From an uncultured Eubacteriales bacterium (GTDB taxonomy: Bacteria; Bacillota; Clostridia; Oscillospirales; Acutalibacteraceae): a DNA stretch of 52,013 bases. Numbering within the stretch: the first letter of the stretch is position 1; each line of letters begins with the position of its first letter. A program made the translations under genes and the position numbers. Positions 8,432 to 18,304 of this stretch are shown here, one piece after another. Under the pieces are notes generated by a model. It was given only the letters and a program-made list of their open reading frames with translations. It was not told the origin of the DNA and ran no database searches. Location of the stretch: contig ONBJ01000031.1 of the NCBI GenBank assembly GCA_900316025.1, positions 1 through 52,013 on the forward strand, given 5' to 3'.

Positions 8432-9631
8432 ATGAAGATATTAGTAGTAACTCAATGTTTTTATCCCGATATCTATGCGATAAATGAGGGTGTTACAACT
8501 CTGGTCAGGCACGGACATGAGGTTACGGTTCTTACAGGACTTCCCGATTACACTACTTCCGAAATTCCAGAGGAGTATAAACACGGCAAAAACCGCAGAC
8601 AAAACTATAACGGCGTTGATGTACACAGAGTATCAATTATTCCACGCAGACACGGCCCGATATGGAGAAGCCTGAATTATATTTCATTCGTAATCAACGG
8701 CTGTATGGCGGCAAGGTTCAGAAAGTGGAATGAATTTGATGTAATCTATGTATGGGGAGTATCCCCCGTAACAATGATATTTCCTGCCGCATCGCTCAAG
8801 AAAAGATACAAGAAGAAAATATTTCTTTATTGTATGGATTTGTGGCCCGAAAGTGTAAAGGCTATGGGATTTAAGGAGAGCAGTCCTCTTTACGGGATAA
8901 TCCACCGTATAAGTAAAAGAGCATACAGCCATTGTGACCATATAGCGGTATCATCAAAGCCGTTTTTTAAGTATTTTGAAGAGGTAAATCAGGTTCCTAT
9001 GGAAAAAATGAGCTATATGCCTCAGTATGCCTCAGCGGATATGCTCGGTATGGACTTTACCAAAAAGCCTGACGGACACTTTGACTTCCTGTATATAGGA
9101 AATATTGGTATGGCTCAGGATATGGGCTGTATGATAAAGGCAATAGCTGAACTTAAAGATAAAGAGAATGTTACATTTCATATAATCGGCAGCGGTTCGG
9201 AATTTGAAAATACGAAATTACTGGCAGAGCAGACAGGTGCGGATAAAATCATAAAATTTTACGGCAGCAAGCCCTTCAGGGAGGCTATGCAGTATTACAG
9301 CATTTGCGATGCCTGTATTCTTACTCTTGACGGCTCAAATCATATAGGTGATACGCTTCCGGGAAAGGTTCAGACCTATATGGCGGCAGGAAAACCTATT
9401 TTCGGTGCGTTGAACGGTGCAGGAAATTCCGTTATATCAGAAAGCGGCTGCGGACGTGCCGTTAAGGCGGGAGATTACAAGGGACTTGCTGAATTGTTTT
9501 CGGATTATATGGAAAATCCTGAAAAATATGCAGATTGCGGTAAAAAGGCAAGAGAGTATTTTCTGAAAGAGTTTACGGAAGAAAAGCATTTTGAAACACT
9601 CGAAAGAGGTTTGCAGGCACTTATAGAATAA
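8432..9631 (+). CDS. Glycosyltransferase family 4, WbuB-like
   Basis: This 399-residue GT4 enzyme begins MKILVVTQCFYPD and contains YCMDLWPES, LYIGNIGMAQD and GDTLPGKVQTYMAAGKPI, the blocks typical of WbuB-type transferases. WbuB of enteric bacteria is an N-acetyl-L-fucosamine transferase, and this locus also encodes the CapEFG pathway for UDP-L-FucNAc. It is therefore the best candidate in the window for adding L-FucNAc. That link is inference from family and context. It lies 15 bases after the initiating transferase. Confidence 0.85.
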   Translation: MKILVVTQCFYPDIYAINEGVTTLVRHGHEVTVLTGLPDYTTSEIPEEYKHGKNRRQNYNGVDVHRVSIIPRRHGPIWRSLNYISFVINGCMAARFRKWNEFDVIYVWGVSPVTMIFPAASLKKRYKKKIFLYCMDLWPESVKAMGFKESSPLYGIIHRISKRAYSHCDHIAVSSKPFFKYFEEVNQVPMEKMSYMPQYASADMLGMDFTKKPDGHFDFLYIGNIGMAQDMGCMIKAIAELKDKENVTFHIIGSGSEFENTKLLAEQTGADKIIKFYGSKPFREAMQYYSICDACILTLDGSNHIGDTLPGKVQTYMAAGKPIFGALNGAGNSVISESGCGRAVKAGDYKGLAELFSDYMENPEKYADCGKKAREYFLKEFTEEKHFETLERGLQALIE

Positions 9632-9686
9632 ATAAACCGGTTACGCAGATTATCTTGAAAATATAATTTGATAAATGAGGGATACA

Positions 9687-10844
9687 ATGGAGAAAGCAAT
9701 TATTTTCTGGCTTGACGGGCCGCCTTTGTGCTGCAAGGGCGTGTTTGATGCAACAGCAAGGCTCTGGAAAGGCAAATCATACTATGTATGTACAAAAGAG
9801 ATAAACGAAAACCGTGCCAAAATAGCTTCAGAAACGGGAAAATCAGACGGCAGTGCAGAATATGTTATGCTGTCGCAGATGGAAAACCCGAAAGAAAGCG
9901 GTATGAAATTTTTAAATGAACATATTGATGATATTCACGTGTTCAACGGTTATATGAGTAATTCTTCCGTATATCTGAATGAATTGCTGAAAATCAATAA
10001 ACAAGCCAAGGCTGTTGTATGGGCGGAAAGACCCTGTCCTAATGTTCTTGGAAAAGGTGCTTTGTATAAAGCTTTATACGAAAAAATTCATAAGTTCAGA
10101 CACAGCCTGTATGCTAAAAAACTAAACAATAAAATATCTGCCCTGCTTCCCTTGGGAAAACAGGGTGTGGACGCATACATTGACCTTGGCTGGAGCAGTG
10201 ACAAGGTATTCCGTTTCTTATATCTGCCTGTAATGAATGAAAGTATTACACCTGTTTTCAATGAAAAAAAGCCTGAGAAAGTAAGATTTGTTTATCTCGG
10301 CAGATTTTCGGCAGGCTGGAAAGGTACGGATATTCTGCTTTCTGCTTGCAGAAAACTGAAAAACAGCAACTATACCCTTACTATGGTCGGAGGGTACGGT
10401 GATTATAAAGAACAGACGCTGGAATATATAGAACAAAATCCGAACCTTGAGTTCGGCGGTACGTGGAAAATTGATGAAGCCTGTGACAGACTGAGTGAAT
10501 ACGATGTCTGTATCATACCCAGCAGGTACGAGGGCTGGAATGTTACCGTAAATGAAGCTCTTATGGCAGGTACAGGCTGTATTGTGACAGATGAATCCGT
10601 CAGCAGTGAAATGGTATCGGCAAGCGAAACAGGTATTGTTGTAAAGGCAGGCGATGCTTCCTCTCTGGCTGAGGCTATGGATTATGTTATGAGCAATACG
10701 GATTTAGTGAATAAGTGGAGAAAGAATGCCTTTGATTTCAGACCGAATATGACTTCGGAAGCCTGTGCCGAATATTTTATTGAGGTTCTTCGTTATTTGT
10801 TTTACGGTGCGGCAGAAAAACCGCTTCCTCCCTGGATAAAATAG
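9687..10844 (+). CDS. Glycosyltransferase family 4
   Basis: A GT-B enzyme of 385 residues: VYLGRFSAGWKGTDILL begins the C-terminal nucleotide-sugar domain near residue 200, and IPSRYEGWNVTVNEALMAG near residue 275 supplies the E-x7-E motif. ATG at 9687 sits 6-7 bases after GAGGG, whereas the in-frame ATG at 9675 lacks a ribosome site. The 43 bases between the previous stop and this gene contain TTATCTTGAAAATA, nearly repeated from the promoter region at about 6915, but no good -10. Its sugar specificity cannot be predicted. Confidence 0.8.
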   Translation: MEKAIIFWLDGPPLCCKGVFDATARLWKGKSYYVCTKEINENRAKIASETGKSDGSAEYVMLSQMENPKESGMKFLNEHIDDIHVFNGYMSNSSVYLNELLKINKQAKAVVWAERPCPNVLGKGALYKALYEKIHKFRHSLYAKKLNNKISALLPLGKQGVDAYIDLGWSSDKVFRFLYLPVMNESITPVFNEKKPEKVRFVYLGRFSAGWKGTDILLSACRKLKNSNYTLTMVGGYGDYKEQTLEYIEQNPNLEFGGTWKIDEACDRLSEYDVCIIPSRYEGWNVTVNEALMAGTGCIVTDESVSSEMVSASETGIVVKAGDASSLAEAMDYVMSNTDLVNKWRKNAFDFRPNMTSEACAEYFIEVLRYLFYGAAEKPLPPWIK

Positions 10845-10855
10845 AAGGTGTGATT

Positions 10856-12052
10856 TTGAGAGAGAACAAAGAAAAAACATTTATACTGCCTGTAATTGTC
10901 CTGTTTGTTTTATATTTGCTTTTCACAGTCGCTGATTTGTCAACCAGTGCCCAGAGCGGATACCGAGGTGCGGACAGAAGCGGAGCACACAGGTATCTGC
11001 TTATGGTTACAGGCTTTCTGATAGTGTATCTTCCTTTCAATGTAAGGGATTTGAAGATAAGACAGCCTGTTTCTTCTCTTATAGTACTGCTGGTCTGGAC
11101 GGTATATGTTAATTTCATAAACAATGTCAGTATATGGGGTCTGCTTGTTCAGGGGAATATGTCCTTTTTGTGGGTTCTGTCGTATATATTTTTTGAAACG
11201 GCAAGGTCAAGTGAGGAAAAAGACAAGTCATTCGTAAGAAAGATGATTTTTATTCTGGCAGCCTTTTATGCTGTAGCCACAATCTATTACTTTTTTGATA
11301 TTATGATGCGTAAAGATCGTATTCCGGTTCTGAACGTTGTATATTACGGTATGGCTTTGCTGCCGTGGCTGTTCATTAATTCTTCAAAGAAAACGAAAGC
11401 GGTTATAACGGTAATTGCTTTGGTAGTTGTTGTCTTTTCTATGAAGCGTGGTGCAATAATTGCGTTGCCACTGATGATTTTAGCAAATTATTTTGTACAG
11501 GGCAAAATAGAAAATTCAAATAAAAATATGCTGAAGCTGGTTTTAGTAATAATTCTGTTCTTTGTTGCCGTAATGATTGCCAACAATCTGACAGGCGGAT
11601 TTCTGACGGATAGGTTTTCCGGTGAGGAAATAGAATCGGGTTCGGGAAGAAGCGAACAGATTGGGTTAATCACACGATTATTAGGTGAAAAAGATTTTGT
11701 TGACCTTTTTATCGGCAGCGGATGTGAAAAAAGTATTCAGATACTCGGAACAGGTATCCATAACGAATGGCTGAATTTCCTGTACTGTTACGGAATTATA
11801 GGATTTATTATATATGCGGTACTTATAATCGGATTTATAAGAAAGTCGTTTTATGTGCTGAAAACAGTACCTGAGCTTGCTCCTGCCTGTTTTATGATGA
11901 CGGCTTTATATCTGGTTCTGTCTATGGTAAGTACAGGATACGGAGGCTATGTAGGATTTTGGCTGTTCGGTTTCTGGGGATATGTAAATGCAGAGATTGA
12001 ACACCGAACGGAAAACAGCGGAGAGGAGACACAATATGAAATTGTGCAGTGA
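10856..12052 (+). CDS. O-antigen polymerase/ligase-like membrane protein (Wzy candidate)
   Basis: This 398-residue protein has about ten hydrophobic segments with a long external loop (about 250-300, including SGSGRSEQIG and HNEWLNFL), the layout of the Wzy/WaaL family. HNEWLNFLYCYGIIG matches the conserved H-N-x-x-L segment after the large loop. It probably polymerises the repeat units outside the membrane. The start is most likely TTG at 10856, which has GAAGG at a normal distance; GTG at 10850 is too close to it. It overlaps the next gene by 17 bases. Sequence conservation in this family is poor, so the call rests on topology and context. Confidence 0.8.
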   Translation: MRENKEKTFILPVIVLFVLYLLFTVADLSTSAQSGYRGADRSGAHRYLLMVTGFLIVYLPFNVRDLKIRQPVSSLIVLLVWTVYVNFINNVSIWGLLVQGNMSFLWVLSYIFFETARSSEEKDKSFVRKMIFILAAFYAVATIYYFFDIMMRKDRIPVLNVVYYGMALLPWLFINSSKKTKAVITVIALVVVVFSMKRGAIIALPLMILANYFVQGKIENSNKNMLKLVLVIILFFVAVMIANNLTGGFLTDRFSGEEIESGSGRSEQIGLITRLLGEKDFVDLFIGSGCEKSIQILGTGIHNEWLNFLYCYGIIGFIIYAVLIIGFIRKSFYVLKTVPELAPACFMMTALYLVLSMVSTGYGGYVGFWLFGFWGYVNAEIEHRTENSGEETQYEIVQ

Positions 12053-13193
12053 GGAAAAATGCAGCGGCTGCGGAGCGTGTGTCAATATATGTCCGAAACA
12101 TTGCATTAAGATGGTACGCAACAGTCAGGGCTTTGACTATCCTGTCATTGATAAGGAAAAATGTGTTGAATGCGGATTGTGTGAAAAAGTATGCAATAAT
12201 GTAATGAGCGGCTTTGAGGACAGAACCCCGAAAGCGTATGCCGTATCGATGAAAGATGATGTTGCTCTGAAGCAATCCTCTTCTGGGGGAGCGGCTTATG
12301 CTATGTCAAAGTATATTGTTGAAAACGGAGGCATAGTGTTCGGGGCAGCTTATTCGGAAAATTTTTATGTTCATCATATAGGCGTTTCGGCAGCCGATGA
12401 TTTGAAAAAGCTGCAAGGCTCAAAATATGTTCAGAGCGATACTGAGATGACTTTTTCCGAAGTGAAAAAGTTATTGAAATCAGGAAAAAAGGTTATGTAT
12501 GTCGGAACACCCTGTCAGATACACGGCTTGCAGTCCTTTTTAAAGGATATTGATATGTCGAATCTGATTACCTGCGATTTGCTTTGCGGAGGTGTTCCTT
12601 CTCCGGGAATGTTTGAAAAGTATATTGATGAGTTAAAAAGCCGCAGGGGAGATTTTGAAAGCTATAATTTCAGAAGCAAAAAATACGGTTACGGATATTT
12701 AATGCAGAGTATCTGCGGAAAAAAAGAAACGGTACTGTCAGGACATGAAAGCTCCTTTATAAAGATGGTTGGTGCAGGATATATCAGAAAATCATGTATC
12801 GGCTGTCGGTTCGGAAGCAAGAGCCGTGTCGGTGATATAACTATCGGTGATTTCTGGAATCTGAAAATTCCGTATGAGGAATGGACAAGAGGCATTTCCT
12901 TGGTCTTGGTAAATACTCCGAAAGGAAATGACCTGATGCAGAAGCTTGCAGACAGTGTAATTATTCAGGAAAGAACAATGGAAGAGGCTGAAAAGTCGCA
13001 GGGCTGTTCACTGACAGGTTCAAAGAAGAAACCTAAAGATTACGATGAATTTTTTGCAGAATGGGATAAGCTGAGCTGGCAGGATTTAAGCCGCAGGTAT
13101 CTGACTGCAAAATCTTTTAAGGCAAGATGTCTGGAAGCAATACCGCCGGCAGTTATGGGCGGAATCCGTAATGCAAAAAGGAAGCTGCAATGA
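12036..13193 (+). CDS. Fe-S oxidoreductase, F420 hydrogenase beta-subunit type
   Basis: The 385-residue protein begins with two 4Fe-4S motifs, CSGCGACVNIC and CVECGLCEKVC, within about 50 residues. The F420 hydrogenase/dehydrogenase beta-subunit domains follow, with YVGTPCQIHGL near residue 155, a further cysteine cluster KSCIGCRFG near residue 248 and GDITIGDFWNL. AGAGGAGA precedes ATG at 12036. Relatives in polysaccharide loci are often next to pyruvyl transferases; their reaction is not established. It may supply electrons for a sugar modification. A role with coenzyme F420 itself is unlikely in this kind of organism. Confidence 0.8.
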   Translation: MKLCSEEKCSGCGACVNICPKHCIKMVRNSQGFDYPVIDKEKCVECGLCEKVCNNVMSGFEDRTPKAYAVSMKDDVALKQSSSGGAAYAMSKYIVENGGIVFGAAYSENFYVHHIGVSAADDLKKLQGSKYVQSDTEMTFSEVKKLLKSGKKVMYVGTPCQIHGLQSFLKDIDMSNLITCDLLCGGVPSPGMFEKYIDELKSRRGDFESYNFRSKKYGYGYLMQSICGKKETVLSGHESSFIKMVGAGYIRKSCIGCRFGSKSRVGDITIGDFWNLKIPYEEWTRGISLVLVNTPKGNDLMQKLADSVIIQERTMEEAEKSQGCSLTGSKKKPKDYDEFFAEWDKLSWQDLSRRYLTAKSFKARCLEAIPPAVMGGIRNAKRKLQ

Positions 13194-14722
13194 TGAAAAC
13201 GACCAATAAAACCAGACAGGTATCTGTTGTAATGATAATAACGGTGGTTTCAAAATGTCTGGGTTTTCTGCGTGATGTTGTTTTAGCAAAATATTTCGGA
13301 GCAGGTTCGGTTACAGACGCATATTTTGTAGCCCAGACTATCCCCGAATCCCTGTTCAGTCTTGTGGTGCAGGCTATATCAATAGGGTTTATTCCCATAT
13401 ATACTCAGGTGCTGCATGATAAGGGAAAAGAGGAATCCAATAATTTTGTAAACAACATTCTTAAATTATCACTTTCATTATGTGTTGCACTGGTGCTTAT
13501 TGTAAACTTCTTTCCAAATCAGGTAGTATCAATTTTTGCTTCGGGCTTTGATGAAGAAACATTTGCATTTACGGTAAGATTTGTAAGAATTTCTGTTTTT
13601 GCAATGTTTTTCAGAATTACAGTTGCAGTATACAGTGCATATCTTAATGCAAACAATCAGTTTACGGCTCCCGCATTCAACGGTGTCATACTTGACGTCG
13701 TATCCATAATTTCTATCATAGTAGCATTCTATACACATTCTGTAGTTCTTGTGTTCGGAATTGTGGCATCATCTTTTGTTCAGTTTGTGGCACTTCTTCC
13801 CAGCGTTTATAAGCGTAAGCCGCTGATGTCGCTGTCTGTAAAGAATATTTTCAATGATGAAGTAAAACAGATGGTTCGTATGTTTATTCCTGTTGCTCTG
13901 GGTGTGGGAGTAAATCAGCTTAATGTTATAGCAGACAGAACAATGGCATCATCAATTCCGGGGGCGATTTCGTCTTTGAATTATGCCAATAAGGTTGACA
14001 ATGTTCTTGAAAATATTATCATACTTTCGCTTGCAACGGTAATGTTCCCGACATTTGCAAAATATATAGCAAGTAAAAATATGGACAGCTTCAAAAGCAG
14101 TGTTGTCACATCACTGAATGTGGTTACTTTTACTATGCTGCCGTGTTCGGTTTTTGCGATAATTTTTTCAAATGATATTATACATATACTGTTCGGCAGA
14201 GGAGCATTTGACGCTTCGGCAGTAGAAAGCTCAGCAATAGCTATGACGTTTTACTCCGTCGGACTGTTGTTCCTGTCCTACAATGCTATTTTTACACGAG
14301 CTTTCTACGCTCTGAAAAAGGTAAAGCTTGTATCTATAGTATCGGTGGGAACTTTCGTGACAAATGTCACAATGAATTTTCTGCTGAAACCACTTATGGG
14401 AATAGGCGGTCTGGCTCTGGCTACAAGTATTTCAAATATAGTAACTATGATACTGCTTACGGTATTGCTCAGAAAAGTACTGGGAAAAGGCTTTATACCT
14501 GATATTTTAAAGGAATTTATAAAGGTAGGTCTGGCTTCAGCAGTACTTGCGGTATCGGCATACTTCATAAATGCGACATTAGGCGGTATTCACTACATAA
14601 TTGCCATAGCGGTGTCGGTACTGGTATCTTCCGCAGGATACCTGCTTGTATGCTATCTGCTTAAATCTCAGATGATGATGATTTTTGTGGAAAAGCTTAT
14701 CAAAAAGCTTATTAAAAAGTAA
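13190..14722 (+). CDS. MurJ-like lipid-linked oligosaccharide flippase
   Basis: A 510-residue MOP-superfamily protein with about 14 hydrophobic segments. The N-terminal block LAKYFGAGSVTDAYFVAQ and the later FGRGAFDASAV match the MurJ/MviN family rather than Wzx proper. MurJ flips lipid II; in polysaccharide clusters such homologues probably flip the undecaprenyl-linked repeat unit. The start overlaps the previous stop by 4 bases. No other Wzx candidate occurs in the locus, which supports that role here, but a second copy of a cell-wall flippase cannot be ruled out. Confidence 0.85.
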   Translation: MMKTTNKTRQVSVVMIITVVSKCLGFLRDVVLAKYFGAGSVTDAYFVAQTIPESLFSLVVQAISIGFIPIYTQVLHDKGKEESNNFVNNILKLSLSLCVALVLIVNFFPNQVVSIFASGFDEETFAFTVRFVRISVFAMFFRITVAVYSAYLNANNQFTAPAFNGVILDVVSIISIIVAFYTHSVVLVFGIVASSFVQFVALLPSVYKRKPLMSLSVKNIFNDEVKQMVRMFIPVALGVGVNQLNVIADRTMASSIPGAISSLNYANKVDNVLENIIILSLATVMFPTFAKYIASKNMDSFKSSVVTSLNVVTFTMLPCSVFAIIFSNDIIHILFGRGAFDASAVESSAIAMTFYSVGLLFLSYNAIFTRAFYALKKVKLVSIVSVGTFVTNVTMNFLLKPLMGIGGLALATSISNIVTMILLTVLLRKVLGKGFIPDILKEFIKVGLASAVLAVSAYFINATLGGIHYIIAIAVSVLVSSAGYLLVCYLLKSQMMMIFVEKLIKKLIKK

Positions 14723-14787
14723 ACTACAGAATTTTATATATAAAAAATCTTTGTAAAATCTAAAGAAAAATAAAGGAGGCAGCTTTT

Positions 14788-15831
14788 ATGTCTGCATTTA
14801 ATGGTTCAACTTTAATGATTACAGGTGGTACAGGTTCATTCGGAAGTACTGTTCTCAAGAAATTCCTTACTTCTGATATAGGTCAGATAAGAATATTCAG
14901 CCGTGATGAAAAAAAGCAGGACGATATGCGTCATCAGCTTCAGCAGAAATATCCCGAACACGCTGCAAAGGTAAAATTCTATATAGGCGATGTAAGGGAC
15001 ATTCAGTCAGTAAGGGACGCTATGCAGGGTGTGGACTATATTTTCCATGCAGCAGCACTGAAACAGGTACCCAGTTGTGAGTTTTTCCCTATGCAGGCAG
15101 TAAAGACCAATGTTGAGGGTACAGACAACGTTTTACACGCTGCCGTTGAGGCAGGAGTTAAAAGGGTAGTATGTCTTTCCACCGACAAGGCGGCTTATCC
15201 GATTAACGCAATGGGTATAAGCAAGGCTATGATGGAGCATATCATTTATGCAAACGCACGTGTGGCTGCCGAGCGTGGAGATACAGTTATCTGCTGTACA
15301 CGTTACGGAAATGTAATGTGCAGCCGTGGTTCTGTCATTCCGCTTTTTATCGACCAGATTAAGGCAGGTCAGCCGATTACGGTTACAAATCCCGAAATGA
15401 CAAGATTTCTTATGAACCTTGACGAAGCTGTTGACCTTGTTACGTTTGCATTTGAGCATGCCAATCCCGGCGATTTGTTTATTCAGAAAGCAGACGCTTC
15501 CACAATAGGAACTCTGGCAAAAGCTGTTCAGAAACTGTTCGGAGATACAGGAACAAACGTTATCGGTACACGTCACGGCGAAAAACTGTACGAAACACTT
15601 ATGACACGTGAGGAAAGACTCAGAAGTGAGGATATGGGAAGATATTTCCGTGTTGCAGCAGATAACCGTGACCTCAACTATGACAAGTTCTTTATAAAGG
15701 GACAGGTTCAGACAGAGGCAGATACATCTTATACAAGCAGCAATACTCAGATGCTTGATGTTGACGGAACAGTTGCGAAAATTCTCACCACTGATTATGT
15801 TCAGCAGGCATTGAAGGAGTGTGGAAAATGA
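14788..15831 (+). CDS. capE: UDP-GlcNAc 4,6-dehydratase/5-epimerase (CapE/FnlA)
   Basis: This 347-residue short-chain dehydrogenase starts the pathway from UDP-GlcNAc to UDP-N-acetyl-L-fucosamine. TGGTGSFGSTV (about 13-23) is the NAD(P) loop and FHAAALKQVPSCE follows. The active site reads STDKAAYPINAMGISKA, where Met takes the place of the usual catalytic Tyr before the lysine, as known for the CapE/FnlA subgroup. AAAGGAGG lies before ATG 14788. CapF and CapG homologues follow directly, so the three-gene set is complete. Confidence 0.92.
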   Translation: MSAFNGSTLMITGGTGSFGSTVLKKFLTSDIGQIRIFSRDEKKQDDMRHQLQQKYPEHAAKVKFYIGDVRDIQSVRDAMQGVDYIFHAAALKQVPSCEFFPMQAVKTNVEGTDNVLHAAVEAGVKRVVCLSTDKAAYPINAMGISKAMMEHIIYANARVAAERGDTVICCTRYGNVMCSRGSVIPLFIDQIKAGQPITVTNPEMTRFLMNLDEAVDLVTFAFEHANPGDLFIQKADASTIGTLAKAVQKLFGDTGTNVIGTRHGEKLYETLMTREERLRSEDMGRYFRVAADNRDLNYDKFFIKGQVQTEADTSYTSSNTQMLDVDGTVAKILTTDYVQQALKECGK

Positions 15832-17027
15832 ACATACTCGTAACAGGTGCGAAAGGTTTTACAGGAAAAAATCTTGTGGAAAATCTTAAAAATATCCGTG
15901 ACGGCAAAAATAAAACACGTCCGAATATCATTATTGATGAAATTTTCGAGTTTGATATAGATACAGACAAGGCTCTTCTTGATGAATATTGCAGACAGGC
16001 TGATTTTGTCTTCAATATTGCAGGTGTAAACCGTCCGAAAGATGAAGCCGAATTTATGAGCGGAAACTTCGGATTTGCAGGTGAACTTCTTAACACACTG
16101 GAAAAGTACGGAAACAAATGTCCCGTTATGCTGTCATCATCTTTGCAGGCTACACTTATAGGACGCTATAACGGCGAATACGGAAAAAGCAAGCTTGCAG
16201 GCGAAAACCTCTTTTTTGAGTATTCCGAAAGAACAGGTGCTGAGGTTTATGTATTCCGTTTTCCTAACCTGTTCGGAAAGTGGTGCAGACCCAACTATAA
16301 CAGTGCCGTTGCAACTTTCTGCAACAATATCGCAAATGACCTTCCCATACAGGTCAATGACAGGAATATAAAGCTTACACTGCTCTATATTGATGATTTG
16401 GTTGAAGAAATGCTGAATTGTCTGGAGCGTAAGCCCAGTCGCTGCAATTATGACGGTCTGGAAATTATACCCGACAACAGCGGAAAATTCTGCTATGTAC
16501 CGACTACACACGATGTAACTCTTGGTGAAATCGTTGATTTGCTCGGAACATTCAAGGCACAGCCGAATACGCTTGTTATGCCTGAAATTCCCTGCGGCAG
16601 CTTTGCAAAGAAGCTCTATTCAACATACCTTAGCTATCTGCCCGTAGAGAAAACCGTCTTTGACCTGAAAATGAACTGCGATAACCGTGGAAGCTTCACG
16701 GAGCTTATGAAAACGGCAGACTGCGGACAGTTCAGCGTAAATATCAGCAAGCCCGGTATAACAAAGGGACAGCACTGGCACAATACAAAGTGGGAGTTCT
16801 TCATAGTTGTAAGCGGACACGGACTTATTCAGGAGCGTAAAATCGGTACTGATGAAATTATGGAGTTTGAAGTAAGCGGAGATAAAATTCAGGCTGTACA
16901 TATGCTCCCCGGATATACGCATAATATTATAAATTTAAGTGAAACAGAAAATCTTGTAACAGTGATGTGGGCAAACGAACAGTTCGACCCTAATCACCCC
17001 GATACTTTTTTTGAGGTAGTAAAGTAA
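15828..17027 (+). CDS. capF: CapF/FnlB bifunctional reductase with cupin domain
   Basis: In this 399-residue protein an N-terminal extended SDR domain (TGAKGFTGKNL near residue 6) is followed by a C-terminal cupin of about 120 residues whose metal-site segment reads KGQHWHNTKWEFF. CapF catalyses the 3-epimerisation (cupin) and NADPH-dependent 4-reduction (SDR) steps that make UDP-6-deoxy-L-talose-type intermediates. ATG 15828 fits AAGGAG at a normal distance and overlaps the capE stop by 4 bases. The stop in turn shares a base with the capG start, so the three are strictly coupled. Confidence 0.92.
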   Translation: MNILVTGAKGFTGKNLVENLKNIRDGKNKTRPNIIIDEIFEFDIDTDKALLDEYCRQADFVFNIAGVNRPKDEAEFMSGNFGFAGELLNTLEKYGNKCPVMLSSSLQATLIGRYNGEYGKSKLAGENLFFEYSERTGAEVYVFRFPNLFGKWCRPNYNSAVATFCNNIANDLPIQVNDRNIKLTLLYIDDLVEEMLNCLERKPSRCNYDGLEIIPDNSGKFCYVPTTHDVTLGEIVDLLGTFKAQPNTLVMPEIPCGSFAKKLYSTYLSYLPVEKTVFDLKMNCDNRGSFTELMKTADCGQFSVNISKPGITKGQHWHNTKWEFFIVVSGHGLIQERKIGTDEIMEFEVSGDKIQAVHMLPGYTHNIINLSETENLVTVMWANEQFDPNHPDTFFEVVK

Positions 17028-18211
17028 TGACAATAAAAACAGACTATTCAGATGTAAAGTGGCAGAACAACGGTAAGCTCAGACTGCTTATTATCGTTGG
17101 CACAAGACCCGAAATTATACGTCTTTCTGCCGTTATAAGCAAGTGCAGAAAGTATTTTGACTGCATTCTTGCACATACGGGACAAAACTATGACTATACG
17201 CTCAACGGCATTTTCTTCAGGGATTTGAAACTTGACAATCCCGAAGTATATATGGACGCTGTAGGCGATGACCTTGGCGAAACAGTCGGAAATATAATCA
17301 ACTGTTCCTACAAGCTTATGAGTCAGATAAAGCCTGACGCTATGCTTATTCTCGGCGATACAAATTCCTGTCTGTCGGCAGTTGCGGCAAAACGTCTGCA
17401 CATTCCCATTTTCCATATGGAGGCTGGAAACCGCTGCAAGGACGAATGTCTGCCCGAGGAAACCAACCGCCGTATAGTTGACATTATAAGCGATGTCAAC
17501 CTTGCATATTCCGAACACGCAAGACGCTATCTTGCAGACTGCGGTCTGCCTAAGGAACGTACCTATGTTACGGGAAGTCCTATGGCTGAGGTTCTGCATA
17601 AAAACCTTGCGGAAATAACATCTTCCGATATTCATAAAAGGCTCGGACTTGAAAAAGGAAAGTATATTCTCCTGTCGGCTCACCGTGAGGAAAACATAGA
17701 TACGGAAAAGAACTTTACAAGTCTTTTTACCGCTATAAACAAAATGGCTGACAAATATGAAATGCCGATACTTTACAGTTGTCATCCCCGCTCGAAAAAA
17801 CATCTTGAGGAAAGCGGATTCAAGCTCAGCAGCAGGGTAATTCAGCATGAGCCGCTCGGCTTCCATGACTATAACTGTCTGCAGATGAATGCCTTTGCGG
17901 TAGTTTCGGACAGCGGCACTCTTCCCGAGGAAAGCAGCTTTTTCACAAGTATAGGCTGTCCTTTTCCTGCAATCTGCATAAGAACAAGTACGGAACGTCC
18001 CGAGGCACTGGACAAGGCTTGTTTTGTTCTTGCAGGAATTGATGAAAAGTCCCTGTTGCAGGCGGTTGATACTGCTGTTACAATGAACAGAGATGGTGAT
18101 TACGGTATCCCTGTACCTGATTACACAGAAGAAAATGTTTCTTCAAAGGTTGTAAAAATCATACAGAGCTATACGGGAATTGTAGACAAGATGGTGTGGA
18201 GAAAATACTGA
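17027..18211 (+). CDS. capG: CapG/FnlC UDP-N-acetyl 2-epimerase
   Basis: This 394-residue WecB-like 2-epimerase would complete UDP-L-FucNAc synthesis. Typical blocks are IVGTRPEIIRLSAVI near residue 24, GDTNSCLSAVAA near 110, EAGNRCKDECLPEE near 140, HREEN near 220 and SDSGTLPEESSF near 295. It follows CapE and CapF homologues without a gap. The CapG assignment rather than a housekeeping WecB rests on this order. Confidence 0.92.
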   Translation: MTIKTDYSDVKWQNNGKLRLLIIVGTRPEIIRLSAVISKCRKYFDCILAHTGQNYDYTLNGIFFRDLKLDNPEVYMDAVGDDLGETVGNIINCSYKLMSQIKPDAMLILGDTNSCLSAVAAKRLHIPIFHMEAGNRCKDECLPEETNRRIVDIISDVNLAYSEHARRYLADCGLPKERTYVTGSPMAEVLHKNLAEITSSDIHKRLGLEKGKYILLSAHREENIDTEKNFTSLFTAINKMADKYEMPILYSCHPRSKKHLEESGFKLSSRVIQHEPLGFHDYNCLQMNAFAVVSDSGTLPEESSFFTSIGCPFPAICIRTSTERPEALDKACFVLAGIDEKSLLQAVDTAVTMNRDGDYGIPVPDYTEENVSSKVVKIIQSYTGIVDKMVWRKY

Positions 18212-18304
18212 ACAATTTCAGTATCAAGAGAATAGGTATGTACAAGAACGTTATAGTGAGATATAGCTGTTGAACCAAATTGATATATGGGGAGGAAGAT
18301 ATAA

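Noticed and set aside
17048..17866. 272-codon minus-strand frame opposite capG
   Set aside because: It lies wholly within the well-supported 2-epimerase gene and shows no recognisable domain.
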